NCBI RefSeq assembly: GCF_025502585.1
Contig: NZ_CP106679.1
Span: 2,325,501 to 2,389,500, forward strand
Direction of reading: 5' to 3'
DNA: 64,000 nucleotides
Source: Reichenbachiella agarivorans
Lineage (GTDB): Bacteria > Bacteroidota > Bacteroidia > Cytophagales > Cyclobacteriaceae
Of the stretch, positions 18,323 to 27,447 are shown in pieces. Each line of letters starts with the position of its first letter. The first letter of the stretch is position 1. Made by a program: the position numbers and the translations under genes. Below the pieces are notes generated by a model. The model did not search any database and was not told where the DNA came from. It saw only the letters and a list, made by a program, of their open reading frames with translations.

Positions 18323-19652
18323 TTCTCTCTTGTTTTATAATGAATACTTTTTTTGTTTGATCAGTGATCTTGAAGCGATCATCTATGCGCTTTCCGGCGA
18401 TCCAGATGATGTTTTGATTAGATTCGAAAATCAGTAATCTCTCTTTCAAGTTTACTGGAATTTTCTCATCAATCATAAAATCACTTAGCTTTTTTTGAGA
18501 CTTCATACCCAATGGAACGAAACGATCTCCTTCTTGCCAATTCCTGACCTGAATAGGGAATTCTATCTTGTCAGCATCCAAAAAAGCATATTCTGGAGAT
18601 TTGATGATTTCTACAGGCATGTCCTGTATATGGAATACATACCTGTGATCCAAAATTGTCAAGGCTTCTTGATCTGCATCTAGGGACAGATTGATACTTG
18701 GATGGTCTTCATCGTGGGTAATGATTAGTTTTTTTCTATCCACCACCAGAGTCCAATACTGAGAAAAAAACTGCTTACCAGATAGCCCATAGAGACTGGT
18801 GATGATGGCTTGACACTGTTGTAGGCTGAACCCATATGGACGCAAAATATCTTCCAAGATGACCAGCCCACCTTTTTCAAGTTCGAACCAGGTCATGTTG
18901 AGGGTCGTGATGTTCTTCTTGCGCACCATGTACTTGTTTCGGATGGTTTTGCTGGTGTTGGTGAGGAGCGATTCTAGTGACTCCAGTCTTTCTTGGGTGT
19001 GGAGGTAGGTACTTTCCAGCGATGGATTGATTTTCTTGAGCTGGTTGATGATTTTGTGACGAATCCTGTTGCGGTGGTATTTGTTGCAGGAGTTGGAGGC
19101 GTCCTCTCTCCATGTCAGTTGCTGAGCTTGGGCATAGGCGATGATATCGTCTTTAGTGGCAAAAGACAGGGGCCTGACGAGTTTGCCGTTTTTTTTCTGA
19201 ATACCCCTGAGTCCTGCGACCCCTGTACCCTTGCTGAAATTGAAAATACTCGTTTCGATCAGGTCATTGGCATGATGTGCTGTGAGTATCAAGTCCAGTT
19301 CATGGTTAGCCAACAACTCATTGAACCAGGCATAGCGGAGGTCTCTGGCCGCCATTTGTGTAGATATTTTTTGACTTGCAGCATACTCGCTGGTTTCAAA
19401 TTTTTTGACATAAACTGTCACGCCGAGTTGACTGCCGAGATCTTCCACCAGTTTTTGATCTAAATCAGATTCCTTACCTCTCAGTCCAAAATTGCAATGA
19501 GCAATCGAAAAGTTGTAGCCAAGTCCTTTGAGAAGGTGACACAATACAATGGAATCAATGCCACCACTGACTGTGGCAAGGAGTTTGTCTTCTCTGGAAA
19601 AAAGACCATGTTTGGTGATGTAAGCGTCGAATTTTTCTATAAGATTAGCCAC
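18315..19652 (-). CDS. tilS: tRNA(Ile)-lysidine synthase
   Basis: Adds lysine to C34 of the CAU anticodon of a tRNA-Ile using ATP, allowing AUA decoding; cytoplasmic and essential in most bacteria. The N-terminal ATP pyrophosphatase loop SGGIDS is at residues 29-34. HCNFGLRGKESD and LTAHHANDLIET follow as in the TilS catalytic domain. The C-terminal domain has the WQEGDRFVPLGMKSQKKLSDFMID signature of TilS (written here across its conserved WQEGDRF and KLSDFM parts). 445 residues, the usual length. A -7 box lies just upstream and the cyclic-nucleotide-binding gene overlaps its end. Confidence 0.96.
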   Translation of the reverse strand: MANLIEKFDAYITKHGLFSREDKLLATVSGGIDSIVLCHLLKGLGYNFSIAHCNFGLRGKESDLDQKLVEDLGSQLGVTVYVKKFETSEYAASQKISTQMAARDLRYAWFNELLANHELDLILTAHHANDLIETSIFNFSKGTGVAGLRGIQKKNGKLVRPLSFATKDDIIAYAQAQQLTWREDASNSCNKYHRNRIRHKIINQLKKINPSLESTYLHTQERLESLESLLTNTSKTIRNKYMVRKKNITTLNMTWFELEKGGLVILEDILRPYGFSLQQCQAIITSLYGLSGKQFFSQYWTLVVDRKKLIITHDEDHPSINLSLDADQEALTILDHRYVFHIQDMPVEIIKSPEYAFLDADKIEFPIQVRNWQEGDRFVPLGMKSQKKLSDFMIDEKIPVNLKERLLIFESNQNIIWIAGKRIDDRFKITDQTKKVFIIKQERNV

Positions 19653-19668
19653 TGACTTAATTTTAGAT

Positions 19669-19676
19669 CAAACTTA
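19669..19676 (-). promoter_or_regulatory. tilS -7 box (TAAGTTTG)
   Basis: TAAGTTTG on the minus strand matches TAnnTTTG and lies 17 bases before the tilS ATG, so the transcript would have a very short leader. It is back-to-back with the box of the next gene at 19702. Confidence 0.6.
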
Positions 19677-19701
19677 GGTTTTTTTCGTTATTCATACGAA
19701 T

Positions 19702-19709
19702 TAGCTTTG
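19702..19709 (+). promoter_or_regulatory. -7 box (TAGCTTTG) of the OstA-like gene
   Basis: TAGCTTTG matches TAnnTTTG. It contains the TTG at 19707 that would otherwise extend the reading frame. This argues that translation starts at the ATG at 19728, about 12 bases after the expected transcription start. Confidence 0.65.
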
Positions 19710-19727
19710 CCCCCGATACACAAGAAT

Positions 19728-21383
19728 ATGCGCAGAATCATTTTTATTTTTATTGCTTTGATCCTTATGATGGGGATTCATCATGCGGATGCCCAGCGCA
19801 AAAGCAAAATCAAATACAAAGCGCAGAAACTCACCAATGCTAAAGAGGACAATAAGAAATTTAAGAAGTTGATTGGGAAGGTGGTTTTTACTCAGAATGA
19901 AACCATTGTCTATTGTGACTCAGCTTATTTTTTTTCGGATGAAAACATCATGGAAGCATATGGTAGAGTGCGAATCAAAGACGGAGACTCTGTAACCATC
20001 ACAGCCAAAAAATTGATCTACGAGGGAGACAGTGAGAAAGCTCTCTTGAGAGAAGATGTCGTTTACCGAAGAGGAAAAAAGCGGTTGTACACCGATTTTT
20101 TGGATTATCACATGAAGACAGAGGTGGCAGAGTTTTCTAATGATGGCAAATTGGTGGATGAGCATAATACTCTGACAAGTAGCTATGGTATTTATTATTC
20201 ACTGACAGAGAAGGCCTATTTTTACAATGATGTATTGTTGGTTTCGCCAGATTTCAATTTGCGAAGTGATACTTTAGAATATTCATCCAAATCCAAGATC
20301 GCTATTTCTACAGGACCCACTTTTGTAGACGATAGGAAAGGTACCACAGTGGATTCCAAAGGCGGGACCTATCGCACGCTCAAAGAGCAAACGACCTTTG
20401 CCAAAGGAACCATCGAAACAAGGAACTACGTCTTGGTAGGTGACGATATATTCATCGACGAACAGAAAAAATTCTACAAAGCCAAAGGCAATGTGGTGAT
20501 GACTTCCAAGAAGGACAACATCGTGATATATGGTCAGGAGGCATTGTACAACAAGGTCACAGGTGTCAGTAAAGTGTATGGTATGCCTGTCATGAAGAAG
20601 TTTATGGAGGATGAGGATACGCTGTTTCTATCAGCAGACACCTTGGTTGCCATCGAAAATGTAGACAAGGACAAAGAAAGGGTACTAGGCTACTACAAAG
20701 TTCTGATGTACCAAGATGCATTGCAGGGTAAATGTGACTCGATAGCGTACTTCTTGTCAGACTCTACAATTCACATGTACCATGATCCGATTCTATGGAA
20801 CGAAAAGAGCCAAATGTCGGCAGATTCCATTGACCTCACATTTAAAAATGACCTACTATACAAGATGACCTTGACTAGACAGTCATTTTTGTCCTCACTT
20901 GACACCATGGGACAGTACAACCAGATCAAGGGTAGAAATATGGTCGGACATTTTGATGATTTGGGCAACATCAATGCAATGGACGTGGAAGGCAATGGAG
21001 AGAGTCATTACTTTGTATTGGAGGGGGATAGCCTTTTCTTGGGGATGAATAAGATTTTTTGTAGCAGGATGCATATTGTGTTTGACAACAACCAAATGCA
21101 GAATATTACTTTTTATAATCAACCCGAGGCAAAATTTATCCCGCCCATTGAACTGTTGGTGTCACAGCATCATTTGGAAGGTTTCACTTGGAGAGTGAGC
21201 GAAAAACCAACCAAAGAGGATGTGCTGACTCGCAATCACAAGGAGAAATCAAAGGATATTGTGACTGATTTGCCTGCGTCCAAAAAGATGCCACAGACAC
21301 TCAAAAATGAAGTCGACAAACGTGTTCCTCCTGATCAGAGGAAGGGATTAGAGAATACGCCTTTGCAACGTCCTGCTAGATAA
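19728..21383 (+). CDS. OstA/LptA-like outer-membrane assembly protein
   Basis: A 551-residue exported protein (signal peptide MRRIIFIFIALILMMGIHHADAQ, shown here as residues 1-23 ending ADAQ). The N-terminal half is an OstA-like (LptA/LptD N-terminal) beta-jellyroll: repeated strands such as NETIVYCDSAYFFSDENIMEAYG and GNVVMTSKKDNIVIYG. Such proteins bridge lipopolysaccharide from the inner to the outer membrane; this long single-gene form is usual in Bacteroidota and its exact role there is inferred. The start is ATG 19728, because the upstream in-frame TTG lies in the promoter. It is 87 bases before bamD, in an envelope-assembly neighbourhood. Confidence 0.85.
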   Translation: MRRIIFIFIALILMMGIHHADAQRKSKIKYKAQKLTNAKEDNKKFKKLIGKVVFTQNETIVYCDSAYFFSDENIMEAYGRVRIKDGDSVTITAKKLIYEGDSEKALLREDVVYRRGKKRLYTDFLDYHMKTEVAEFSNDGKLVDEHNTLTSSYGIYYSLTEKAYFYNDVLLVSPDFNLRSDTLEYSSKSKIAISTGPTFVDDRKGTTVDSKGGTYRTLKEQTTFAKGTIETRNYVLVGDDIFIDEQKKFYKAKGNVVMTSKKDNIVIYGQEALYNKVTGVSKVYGMPVMKKFMEDEDTLFLSADTLVAIENVDKDKERVLGYYKVLMYQDALQGKCDSIAYFLSDSTIHMYHDPILWNEKSQMSADSIDLTFKNDLLYKMTLTRQSFLSSLDTMGQYNQIKGRNMVGHFDDLGNINAMDVEGNGESHYFVLEGDSLFLGMNKIFCSRMHIVFDNNQMQNITFYNQPEAKFIPPIELLVSQHHLEGFTWRVSEKPTKEDVLTRNHKEKSKDIVTDLPASKKMPQTLKNEVDKRVPPDQRKGLENTPLQRPAR

Positions 21384-21455
21384 TTGCATTACATGGCTAG
21401 GTAAGATTCGTTTTGCTGAGAATAAATTAATTAAGGATATTATTTTAAAGCATAC

Positions 21456-21463
21456 TATATTTG
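21456..21463 (+). promoter_or_regulatory. bamD -7 box (TATATTTG)
   Basis: TATATTTG matches TAnnTTTG and ends 7 bases before the bamD ATG, predicting an almost leaderless mRNA for the bamD-rpoZ-coaBC-porD operon. Confidence 0.6.
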
Positions 21464-21470
21464 CAGGCTT

Positions 21471-22286
21471 ATGCGAAAAGTGAGGTTTTTCAGGGTTTTT
21501 GTCATTGTTTTGAGTGTTGTATTGGCTACTTCATGTAGCGAATTCAGGAAACTTCAAAAAAGTACTGATTGGCAAGCAAAGTATCAGGCTGCTCTGGCAT
21601 ACTACAATGTGGGGGAATATTACAAGGCCAGTGTGCTGTTGGATCAGGTATTGCCAGTTATCAAAGGTACTGTTGATGGTGAAAAGGCGAGTTATTACAG
21701 AGCTTACGCATATTATCACCAAAAGCAATACATCCTGAGTGCCAGTTATTTCAAAGATTTTTCGCGTGTCTATTCTAGAAGTGAATGGGCCATCGAGTCA
21801 TCCTATATGGAGGCATATTCTTTGTACCTACAGTCGCCAGATTACAATTTGGATCAATCAAGTACCTACAAGGCAATTGATGCTTTTCAAATCTTTTTGA
21901 ATAGAAATCCTTATACGGACTATACTCAAAAGGCCAACGACATGATCAATGAAATGCAGGTCAAGTTGGAGACGAAAGCATTTGAAAATGCCAAACATTA
22001 CCACAAGTTGGAGAGATGGGAAGCGGCAAGGGTAGCTTTTGAGACCTTCGAAAATGAATTTCCAGATTCGAAGCTGAATGAGAAAGTGGCATTTTTGGCA
22101 ATTGATGCCGAGTTTAGTTATGCTGAGCAGAGTATCAGAGCTAAGCAAAAGGAAAGGTATGAAAAGACCATAGAGCTCTACCAGGTGTTCTTGGACAAAT
22201 ATCCCAATAGCACCATGCTCAGGGATGCAGAAAAATATTACATAGATTCAGTGAATCAAATAGATAAATTATCAAACAGATCATAA
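21471..22286 (+). CDS. bamD: Outer-membrane assembly lipoprotein BamD
   Basis: A 271-residue lipoprotein of the BAM complex that inserts beta-barrel proteins into the outer membrane. Signal peptide with lipobox (VVLATSC, Cys 22), then TPR-like helical repeats (AKYQAALAYYNVGEYYKASVLLDQ and AIDAFQIFLNRNPYTDYTQKA regions) through to residue 260. Length matches family. It is one base upstream of rpoZ and starts a run of tightly spaced genes, an arrangement widely kept in Bacteroidota. Confidence 0.95.
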   Translation: MRKVRFFRVFVIVLSVVLATSCSEFRKLQKSTDWQAKYQAALAYYNVGEYYKASVLLDQVLPVIKGTVDGEKASYYRAYAYYHQKQYILSASYFKDFSRVYSRSEWAIESSYMEAYSLYLQSPDYNLDQSSTYKAIDAFQIFLNRNPYTDYTQKANDMINEMQVKLETKAFENAKHYHKLERWEAARVAFETFENEFPDSKLNEKVAFLAIDAEFSYAEQSIRAKQKERYEKTIELYQVFLDKYPNSTMLRDAEKYYIDSVNQIDKLSNRS

Positions 22287-22287
22287 A

Positions 22288-22611
22288 ATGGCAATAAATC
22301 CTTCAATCGAAACAAGAGATGTAGCAGCACTGTCTAACGGTACCGAAAATGTGTACAAGACGATTGCAGTTATTTCTAAAAGAGCGAGACAAATCTCAGC
22401 AAACGTTAAGGAAGAGTTGAGTGGCAAGCTAGCAGAATTTGCATCTACAGTAGATAACTTGGAAGAGATCTTTGAAAACAGAGAGCAAATCGAGATTTCA
22501 AAATTCTATGAAAGAATGCCAAAGCCAAGTAAAGTTGCTATTGAGGAGTTTCTAGAGGACAAAATCATGTTCAGAGACCCAGAAAGCGAAGAAGGCGGTA
22601 TCAACGTATAA
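22288..22611 (+). CDS. rpoZ: RNA polymerase omega subunit (Rpb6-like)
   Basis: A 107-residue omega subunit that helps assemble and stabilise RNA polymerase. It carries the core Rpb6/omega pattern NVYKTIAVISKRARQI (residues 20-35) followed by an acidic helix (EFASTVDNLEEIFENREQIEI) and the Bacteroidota-specific C-terminal tail with FYERMPKPSKVAIEEFLEDKI. It follows bamD by one base and precedes coaBC by nine, so it is expressed from the bamD operon. Confidence 0.92.
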   Translation: MAINPSIETRDVAALSNGTENVYKTIAVISKRARQISANVKEELSGKLAEFASTVDNLEEIFENREQIEISKFYERMPKPSKVAIEEFLEDKIMFRDPESEEGGINV

Positions 22612-22620
22612 TAGACCCTC

Positions 22621-23814
22621 ATGGAGGGAAAAAAAATTTTGATTGGTGTATGTGGCAGTATTGCCGCATACAAATCAGCTCACTTGGTCAGGTTGCTGGT
22701 CAAAGCAGGAGCTGAGGTGAAGGTCATCATGACTGAGACCGCTCAAACTTTCATTACTCCTCTTACACTTTCTACGCTTTCAAAGCACCCAGTTGCCACC
22801 CAATTCGTGAAGAATGAAGCAGGTGAATGGGAGAATCATGTCGAATTGGGTCTATGGGCTGATTTGATCATCGTGGCACCCGCTACAGCCAACACCCTGG
22901 CACAGTTTACTCACGGCAATTGCGACAATCTATTAGCAGCGACCTATCTCTCAGCGAGATGTCCTGTAGCCGTGGCTCCCGCGATGGACTTAGATATGTA
23001 CACGCATCCTTCTACACAAGCCAATCTGTCTCAGTTGAGGTCATATGGTGTAGAGATCATCGATGCAGAACACGGCGAACTCGCCAGTGGATTGGTGGGG
23101 ACAGGTAGGATGGCCGAACCAGAACACATATATGAATATGCACTGCGACATTTTGCAGTTCAAAGGAGATTTGATGGCACGAAAGTGCTGATTACAGCTG
23201 GCCCCACCTATGAAAAAATTGATCCAGTTAGATTCATTGGCAACCACTCATCAGGAAAAATGGGTTTGGCCATTGCAAATGAGTTGGCTGCACAAGGAGC
23301 CTCTGTAGAGTTGATCGCTGGGCCAGGCAACTACGATATTCGGTCGCAAAACATTCGTTTGACTCGCGTCACTACTGCCGACGAAATGTTTGAGGCTACA
23401 GCTGTTCGCTATAGAGATATGGATGTGGCGATATTTGCTGCAGCAGTGGCAGATTACAAGCCCGCACAGATGGCAAGTCAGAAAATCAAAAAATCATCCG
23501 AATCGATGAGTATCGAGTTGGTCAAAAATCGAGACATCGCGGGTGAAATGGGTAAACTGAAGGCTGCACATCAACTCAACATTGGTTTTGCATTGGAGAC
23601 AGAAAACGAGCAAAGTCATGCCCAACAAAAACTCGAAAAGAAAAACTTTGATTTGGTCGTCTTGAATTCTTTGAACGACAAAGGAGCTGGATTTTCGCTT
23701 GATACCAACAAAATCACTATCTTCAACCGAGAAGGAAAAAGCACCAGCTTTGACCTCAAAACCAAAAAAGAAGTTGCCATTGATCTAGTCCAAGCCATTT
23801 ATGAATTACGCTAG
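22621..23814 (+). CDS. coaBC: Bifunctional CoaBC (PPC synthetase/decarboxylase)
   Basis: Makes 4'-phosphopantetheine from phosphopantothenate and cysteine in coenzyme A synthesis. The N-terminal flavoprotein decarboxylase has GSIAAYKSAHLVRLL, the catalytic HVELGLWADL His, and PAMDLDMYTHP (PAMN variant). The C-terminal synthetase has ITAGPTYEKIDPVRFIGN, SSGKMG and AAAVADYKP with KNRDIAGEMG. 397 residues, full length. Its last 14 bases overlap the porD-type gene, indicating translational coupling. Confidence 0.97.
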   Translation: MEGKKILIGVCGSIAAYKSAHLVRLLVKAGAEVKVIMTETAQTFITPLTLSTLSKHPVATQFVKNEAGEWENHVELGLWADLIIVAPATANTLAQFTHGNCDNLLAATYLSARCPVAVAPAMDLDMYTHPSTQANLSQLRSYGVEIIDAEHGELASGLVGTGRMAEPEHIYEYALRHFAVQRRFDGTKVLITAGPTYEKIDPVRFIGNHSSGKMGLAIANELAAQGASVELIAGPGNYDIRSQNIRLTRVTTADEMFEATAVRYRDMDVAIFAAAVADYKPAQMASQKIKKSSESMSIELVKNRDIAGEMGKLKAAHQLNIGFALETENEQSHAQQKLEKKNFDLVVLNSLNDKGAGFSLDTNKITIFNREGKSTSFDLKTKKEVAIDLVQAIYELR

Positions 23815-24706
23815 AATCCTCCTTTGTTTAACCCTATTGTTCGGTTTTTCTATCAAGTCCTTTGCTCAGGAGTTGGATTGCAGGGTGGTCATCAATGCAC
23901 AGCTGATACAAAGTACCGAGCGCAGAGTCTTTCAGGAGATGGAGTCAGAGTTTTCTCGGTTCATCAACGAACGAAAATGGACGGATGGGGAGTTTCAAAA
24001 CAATGAAAAGATCAAGTGCGCCATCATGATCAACCTAGAAGAGCAACCCAATGTGTCAAATTTTAACGCTACAGTACAGATCATCTCTATCAGACCTGTA
24101 TATGGTACTACATACGAGACTTCATTGATCAATTTTGCAGATCGAAATTTTGATTTTGAGTATACGCAGTCTCAGCCCATGAACTACACGGAAAACTCTT
24201 ATACTTCCAACATTACTTCTTTGCTGGCCTATTACGCCTACATGGTTTTGGCTTATGACTATGATTCATTCTCCAACTTAGGAGGTGATAGAATGTTTAC
24301 CAAAGCATGGGAGGTGGTGAATACAGCACAACAAAGTGGCTACACAGGTTGGGATCAATTTAGTAGTGTCAGAAACCGATACTGGTGGTCCGAAAATGCC
24401 ATAGATCAGTTCATGAAGAGTTTTCGCGAATCGATGTATCTCTATCATATCAAAGGGCTAGATATCATGGCAGACAAGCCTGAGGAGGCACGTGCCAATA
24501 TCTTGGAGGTATTGAAAAAAATCGCAGTGGTCAACAAGTCAAAACCAAGGTCTATCATGGTGATTACTTTCCTCGATACCAAGGCAGAAGAGTTGATTAG
24601 CATTTTTTCTGAAGGGAATATGAATGTAAGGAGGGAAGCCTACGATTTACTTAAAACAATGGATCCAGCCAGAAATGAGGAATTCAAAAAGATTTTGACC
24701 AACTAG
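23801..24706 (+). CDS. porD: Type IX secretion protein PorD (DUF4835)
   Basis: A 301-residue exported protein (signal peptide 1-22, ending SFAQE) of the DUF4835 family, known in T9SS work as PorD. The mature start LDCRVVINAQLIQSTERRVF and the late NRYWWSENAIDQF region are family-typical. PorD-type proteins are linked to type IX secretion, but their exact step is not well defined. It overlaps coaBC by 14 bases and sits 60 bases before recN, the standard Bacteroidota order. Together with the PorP/SprF and CHU_C genes it shows that this organism runs a T9SS. Confidence 0.9.
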   Translation: MNYARILLCLTLLFGFSIKSFAQELDCRVVINAQLIQSTERRVFQEMESEFSRFINERKWTDGEFQNNEKIKCAIMINLEEQPNVSNFNATVQIISIRPVYGTTYETSLINFADRNFDFEYTQSQPMNYTENSYTSNITSLLAYYAYMVLAYDYDSFSNLGGDRMFTKAWEVVNTAQQSGYTGWDQFSSVRNRYWWSENAIDQFMKSFRESMYLYHIKGLDIMADKPEEARANILEVLKKIAVVNKSKPRSIMVITFLDTKAEELISIFSEGNMNVRREAYDLLKTMDPARNEEFKKILTN

Positions 24707-24766
24707 AGTCAATTATTTTTTAGATTCGCCTCTTAATTGTTGTCATCTTTCCAATAAGATTTACTC

Positions 24767-26422
24767 ATGATTTCTAATCTATCCATCAGTAATTATGCGC
24801 TCATCCGTGAGCTCAATATTGAGCCACACAGTGGGCTAAATATGATCACTGGCGAAACAGGAGCTGGTAAATCTATCATGCTGGGGGCCGTTGGGTTGTT
24901 GCTAGGCAAGCGTGCAGATGTCAAAGCGCTCTTGGATCAGGAGACCAAATGTGTCGTGGAGGCAGAGTTTTCAATTGGAGAATTGGGTCTACAAGACCTG
25001 TTTGAGGAAAATGACCTGGACTATGATGATCATACGATTATTCGTAGAGAAATCAGCCCCAAGGGCAAGTCTCGTGCATTTGTCAATGATGTGCCTGTGA
25101 CTTTGGATGTACTCAAGGTTTTGGGACTCAAACTCATCGACATTCATTCCCAAAACGAGAGTTTACAACTGAGCAAAAAGGAAGTGAAGTTAGAAGTGAT
25201 TGATGACTTTGCACAATCCAAAAAACAACTAAAGACGTATCAAACTTGCTTTGTTCAATACAACAAGACGTTCAAAAAACTGGAAGAACTGCTCTCTCGA
25301 TCCAAAAGTGCCCAAGAGGATGAGGAATACAAAAGTTATTTGCTGGATGAGCTAGTCAAAGCAGAACTACAAGCCACAGAACAGGAGGACTTAGAGGAAG
25401 AGTTGGGTTTGCTATCCAATGCTGAAGAGATCAAGTTGCAGTTGGTGCAGATCACCAACGAATTTGATGTGCAGGATTTTTCTTTGAATGATAGATTGAG
25501 GAATGCTGTCAATACACTGCGCAAACTCGCCAAATTCAGTCATGAGCTGGAGAAATTGGGAGAAAGGTTAGATTCGGCAACCACCGAAATCGCAGATGTT
25601 GTTTCAGAACTATCTACAGTTCAGGAAGGTGTAGAGCACAACCCAGAACGCATGATGCAGGTACAGCAGCGATTGGATTTGATCTTTCAACTCCAACAAA
25701 AACACCACGTCAATACGGTCCAAGGTTTACTTGATATTCAATCCAAAATGGAAGAAGAGGCAAGTAATAGACTGGACTTGGTAGAAGAAATAGCTTTGGC
25801 CAAAGCTGCTTTGGAGAGTGATAAGAAGAAATTGATACAAGAGGCAGAAGGGTTGTCCGAAATACGAAGACAACACATAGATCAGTTTTGCAATCAACTC
25901 ACGGCTATGCTCAAAGAGCTCGGTATGCCAGATGGATTTGTGGAGGTAGCTTACAAGCGTGTCGATCCTTGGAAAATGGGAATCGATGAGGTGGAGTTCT
26001 TGTTTACTGCCAACAAAGGGATCAAACCTGAGCCGCTAGGAGATGTAGCGTCTGGTGGCGAGTTTTCGCGGGTGATGTTTTGTGTCAAATACATTTTGGC
26101 GACCAAGACCTCTATGCCTACTGTGATTTTTGATGAGATAGATACGGGCGTTTCTGGGGAAATTGCCATCAAACTGGCGATGATGATGAAAAAGATGGCT
26201 GTCAAGCATCAGTTGATTGCGATCAGTCATTTGCCACAAGTAGCAGCCAAAGGTGATCAGCATTATTTTGTGTACAAGGACAATCAATCAGACAAAACCC
26301 AGAGTGCGATCAGGAAGCTGGATGCAAAATCGAGACTGGAAGAGATCGCTAAAATGATCGGTGGAGACAATCCATCCGAAGTTGCCATCAGCAATGCAAA
26401 AGAGCTGATTGGGGAAAATTAG
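24767..26422 (+). CDS. recN: DNA repair protein RecN
   Basis: An SMC-like ATPase acting early in recombinational repair of double-strand breaks. It has the N-terminal Walker A (GETGAGKS near residue 30), a long central coiled coil (about 160-360), the ABC signature VASGGEFSRVMF and Walker B PTVIFDEIDTGVSG with HLPQVAA near the end. 551 residues, full length. Co-directional with porD but separated by 60 bases. Confidence 0.97.
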   Translation: MISNLSISNYALIRELNIEPHSGLNMITGETGAGKSIMLGAVGLLLGKRADVKALLDQETKCVVEAEFSIGELGLQDLFEENDLDYDDHTIIRREISPKGKSRAFVNDVPVTLDVLKVLGLKLIDIHSQNESLQLSKKEVKLEVIDDFAQSKKQLKTYQTCFVQYNKTFKKLEELLSRSKSAQEDEEYKSYLLDELVKAELQATEQEDLEEELGLLSNAEEIKLQLVQITNEFDVQDFSLNDRLRNAVNTLRKLAKFSHELEKLGERLDSATTEIADVVSELSTVQEGVEHNPERMMQVQQRLDLIFQLQQKHHVNTVQGLLDIQSKMEEEASNRLDLVEEIALAKAALESDKKKLIQEAEGLSEIRRQHIDQFCNQLTAMLKELGMPDGFVEVAYKRVDPWKMGIDEVEFLFTANKGIKPEPLGDVASGGEFSRVMFCVKYILATKTSMPTVIFDEIDTGVSGEIAIKLAMMMKKMAVKHQLIAISHLPQVAAKGDQHYFVYKDNQSDKTQSAIRKLDAKSRLEEIAKMIGGDNPSEVAISNAKELIGEN

Positions 26423-26445
26423 AAATACAAAGTCAAAGAATCTAA

Positions 26446-26453
26446 TATCTTTG
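26446..26453 (+). promoter_or_regulatory. fabI -7 box (TATCTTTG)
   Basis: TATCTTTG matches TAnnTTTG and lies 49 bases upstream of the fabI ATG. No -33 TTTG at standard spacing is evident. Confidence 0.55.
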
Positions 26454-26502
26454 CGACTCGATAATCAAATACGAACAATCAATTATTTAAAATATTAATC
26501 AA

Positions 26503-27315
26503 ATGGCTAACAATCTTTTAGAAGGAAAAAGAGGAATCATATCAGGAGCATTAGATCAAAACTCTATTGCATGGAAAGTCGCTCTGAAAGCCAAGGAGCA
26601 AGGTGCTTCTTTTGTATTGACCAATGCACCTATCGCCATGAGAATGGGCGCTATCAACGATCTCGCTGCTCAGTGTGGGGCTGAAATCGTGCCAGCAGAT
26701 GCTACTTCTGTAGAGGACATCGAAAACCTATTTTCGAAATCTACCGAAATTCTAGGGGGTAAATTGGATTTCGTCCTTCACTCGATCGGCATGAGTCCAA
26801 ACGTGCGCAAAGGCAAGGACTATGGTGATCTCAACTATGATTGGATGCTCAAGTCGATTGATATCTCTGCGATATCTTTCCACAAAATGATGGCAGTAGC
26901 CGAAAAACAAGACGCGATGAACGAATGGGGTTCTATCGTGGCATTGTCGTACATCGCTGCACAGCGTACATTCCCAGACTACTCTGATATGGCACAGGCC
27001 AAAGCAATGCTAGAATCTATCGCACGTAGCTATGGTGAGCGATTTGCTAGATTGAAAAAAGTAAGAGTCAACACCATCTCTCAATCACCTACCATGACCA
27101 CTGCTGGTTCTGGCGTAGGAGGATTTGATGTGTTCATAGATTATGCAGACAAGATGTCTCCGCTGGGCAATGCTACGGCTGATGCTTGTGCAGACTACTG
27201 TGTATCGATGTTCTCAGATTTGACTAGAATGGTGACCATGCAAAACTTGATGCACGATGGTGGATTCTCTTCGTCAGGGATCACTGAGCGTCTTGTGGAG
27301 CAATTAAAAAAGTAA
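26503..27315 (+). CDS. fabI: Enoyl-ACP reductase (NADH) FabI
   Basis: Catalyses the last reduction step of fatty-acid elongation (FASII). A 270-residue SDR-type reductase. The N-terminal nucleotide-binding stretch GIISGALDQNSIAWKVA replaces the classic TGxxxGxG as in FabI. Catalytic Tyr 160 and Lys 167 fit the FabI spacing Y-x6-K (DYSDMAQAK), and LHSIGMSP and RVNTISQSP are present. It has its own promoter and is followed by a repeat-bearing gap before ispE. Confidence 0.96.
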   Translation: MANNLLEGKRGIISGALDQNSIAWKVALKAKEQGASFVLTNAPIAMRMGAINDLAAQCGAEIVPADATSVEDIENLFSKSTEILGGKLDFVLHSIGMSPNVRKGKDYGDLNYDWMLKSIDISAISFHKMMAVAEKQDAMNEWGSIVALSYIAAQRTFPDYSDMAQAKAMLESIARSYGERFARLKKVRVNTISQSPTMTTAGSGVGGFDVFIDYADKMSPLGNATADACADYCVSMFSDLTRMVTMQNLMHDGGFSSSGITERLVEQLKK

Positions 27316-27325
27316 CAAGTGAGCT

Positions 27326-27438
27326 ATGGTCGATGGTCAATTGTCCATCGACCATGCTTAATAACAATCCCCTTGTTGAGCAGTTGAGAATGTAATCAAA
27401 AAGGAGTCCATCGACTATCTACTATTGACCATCGACTT
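27326..27438 (+). repeat. Short CCATCGAC repeats with hairpin
   Basis: An 11-bp inverted repeat (ATGGTCGATGG at 27326-27336, complement at 27345-27355, 8-nt loop) followed by further copies of the CCATCGAC core at about 27408 and 27428. Lies between fabI and ispE; there is no T-run, so it is not a typical terminator. Confidence 0.7.
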
Positions 27439-27447
27439 TAGCAAACA

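Noticed and set aside
19707-19727. TTG start for the OstA-like gene
   Set aside because: The TTG is part of the -7 box TAGCTTTG; the ATG at 19728 gives a normal signal peptide.
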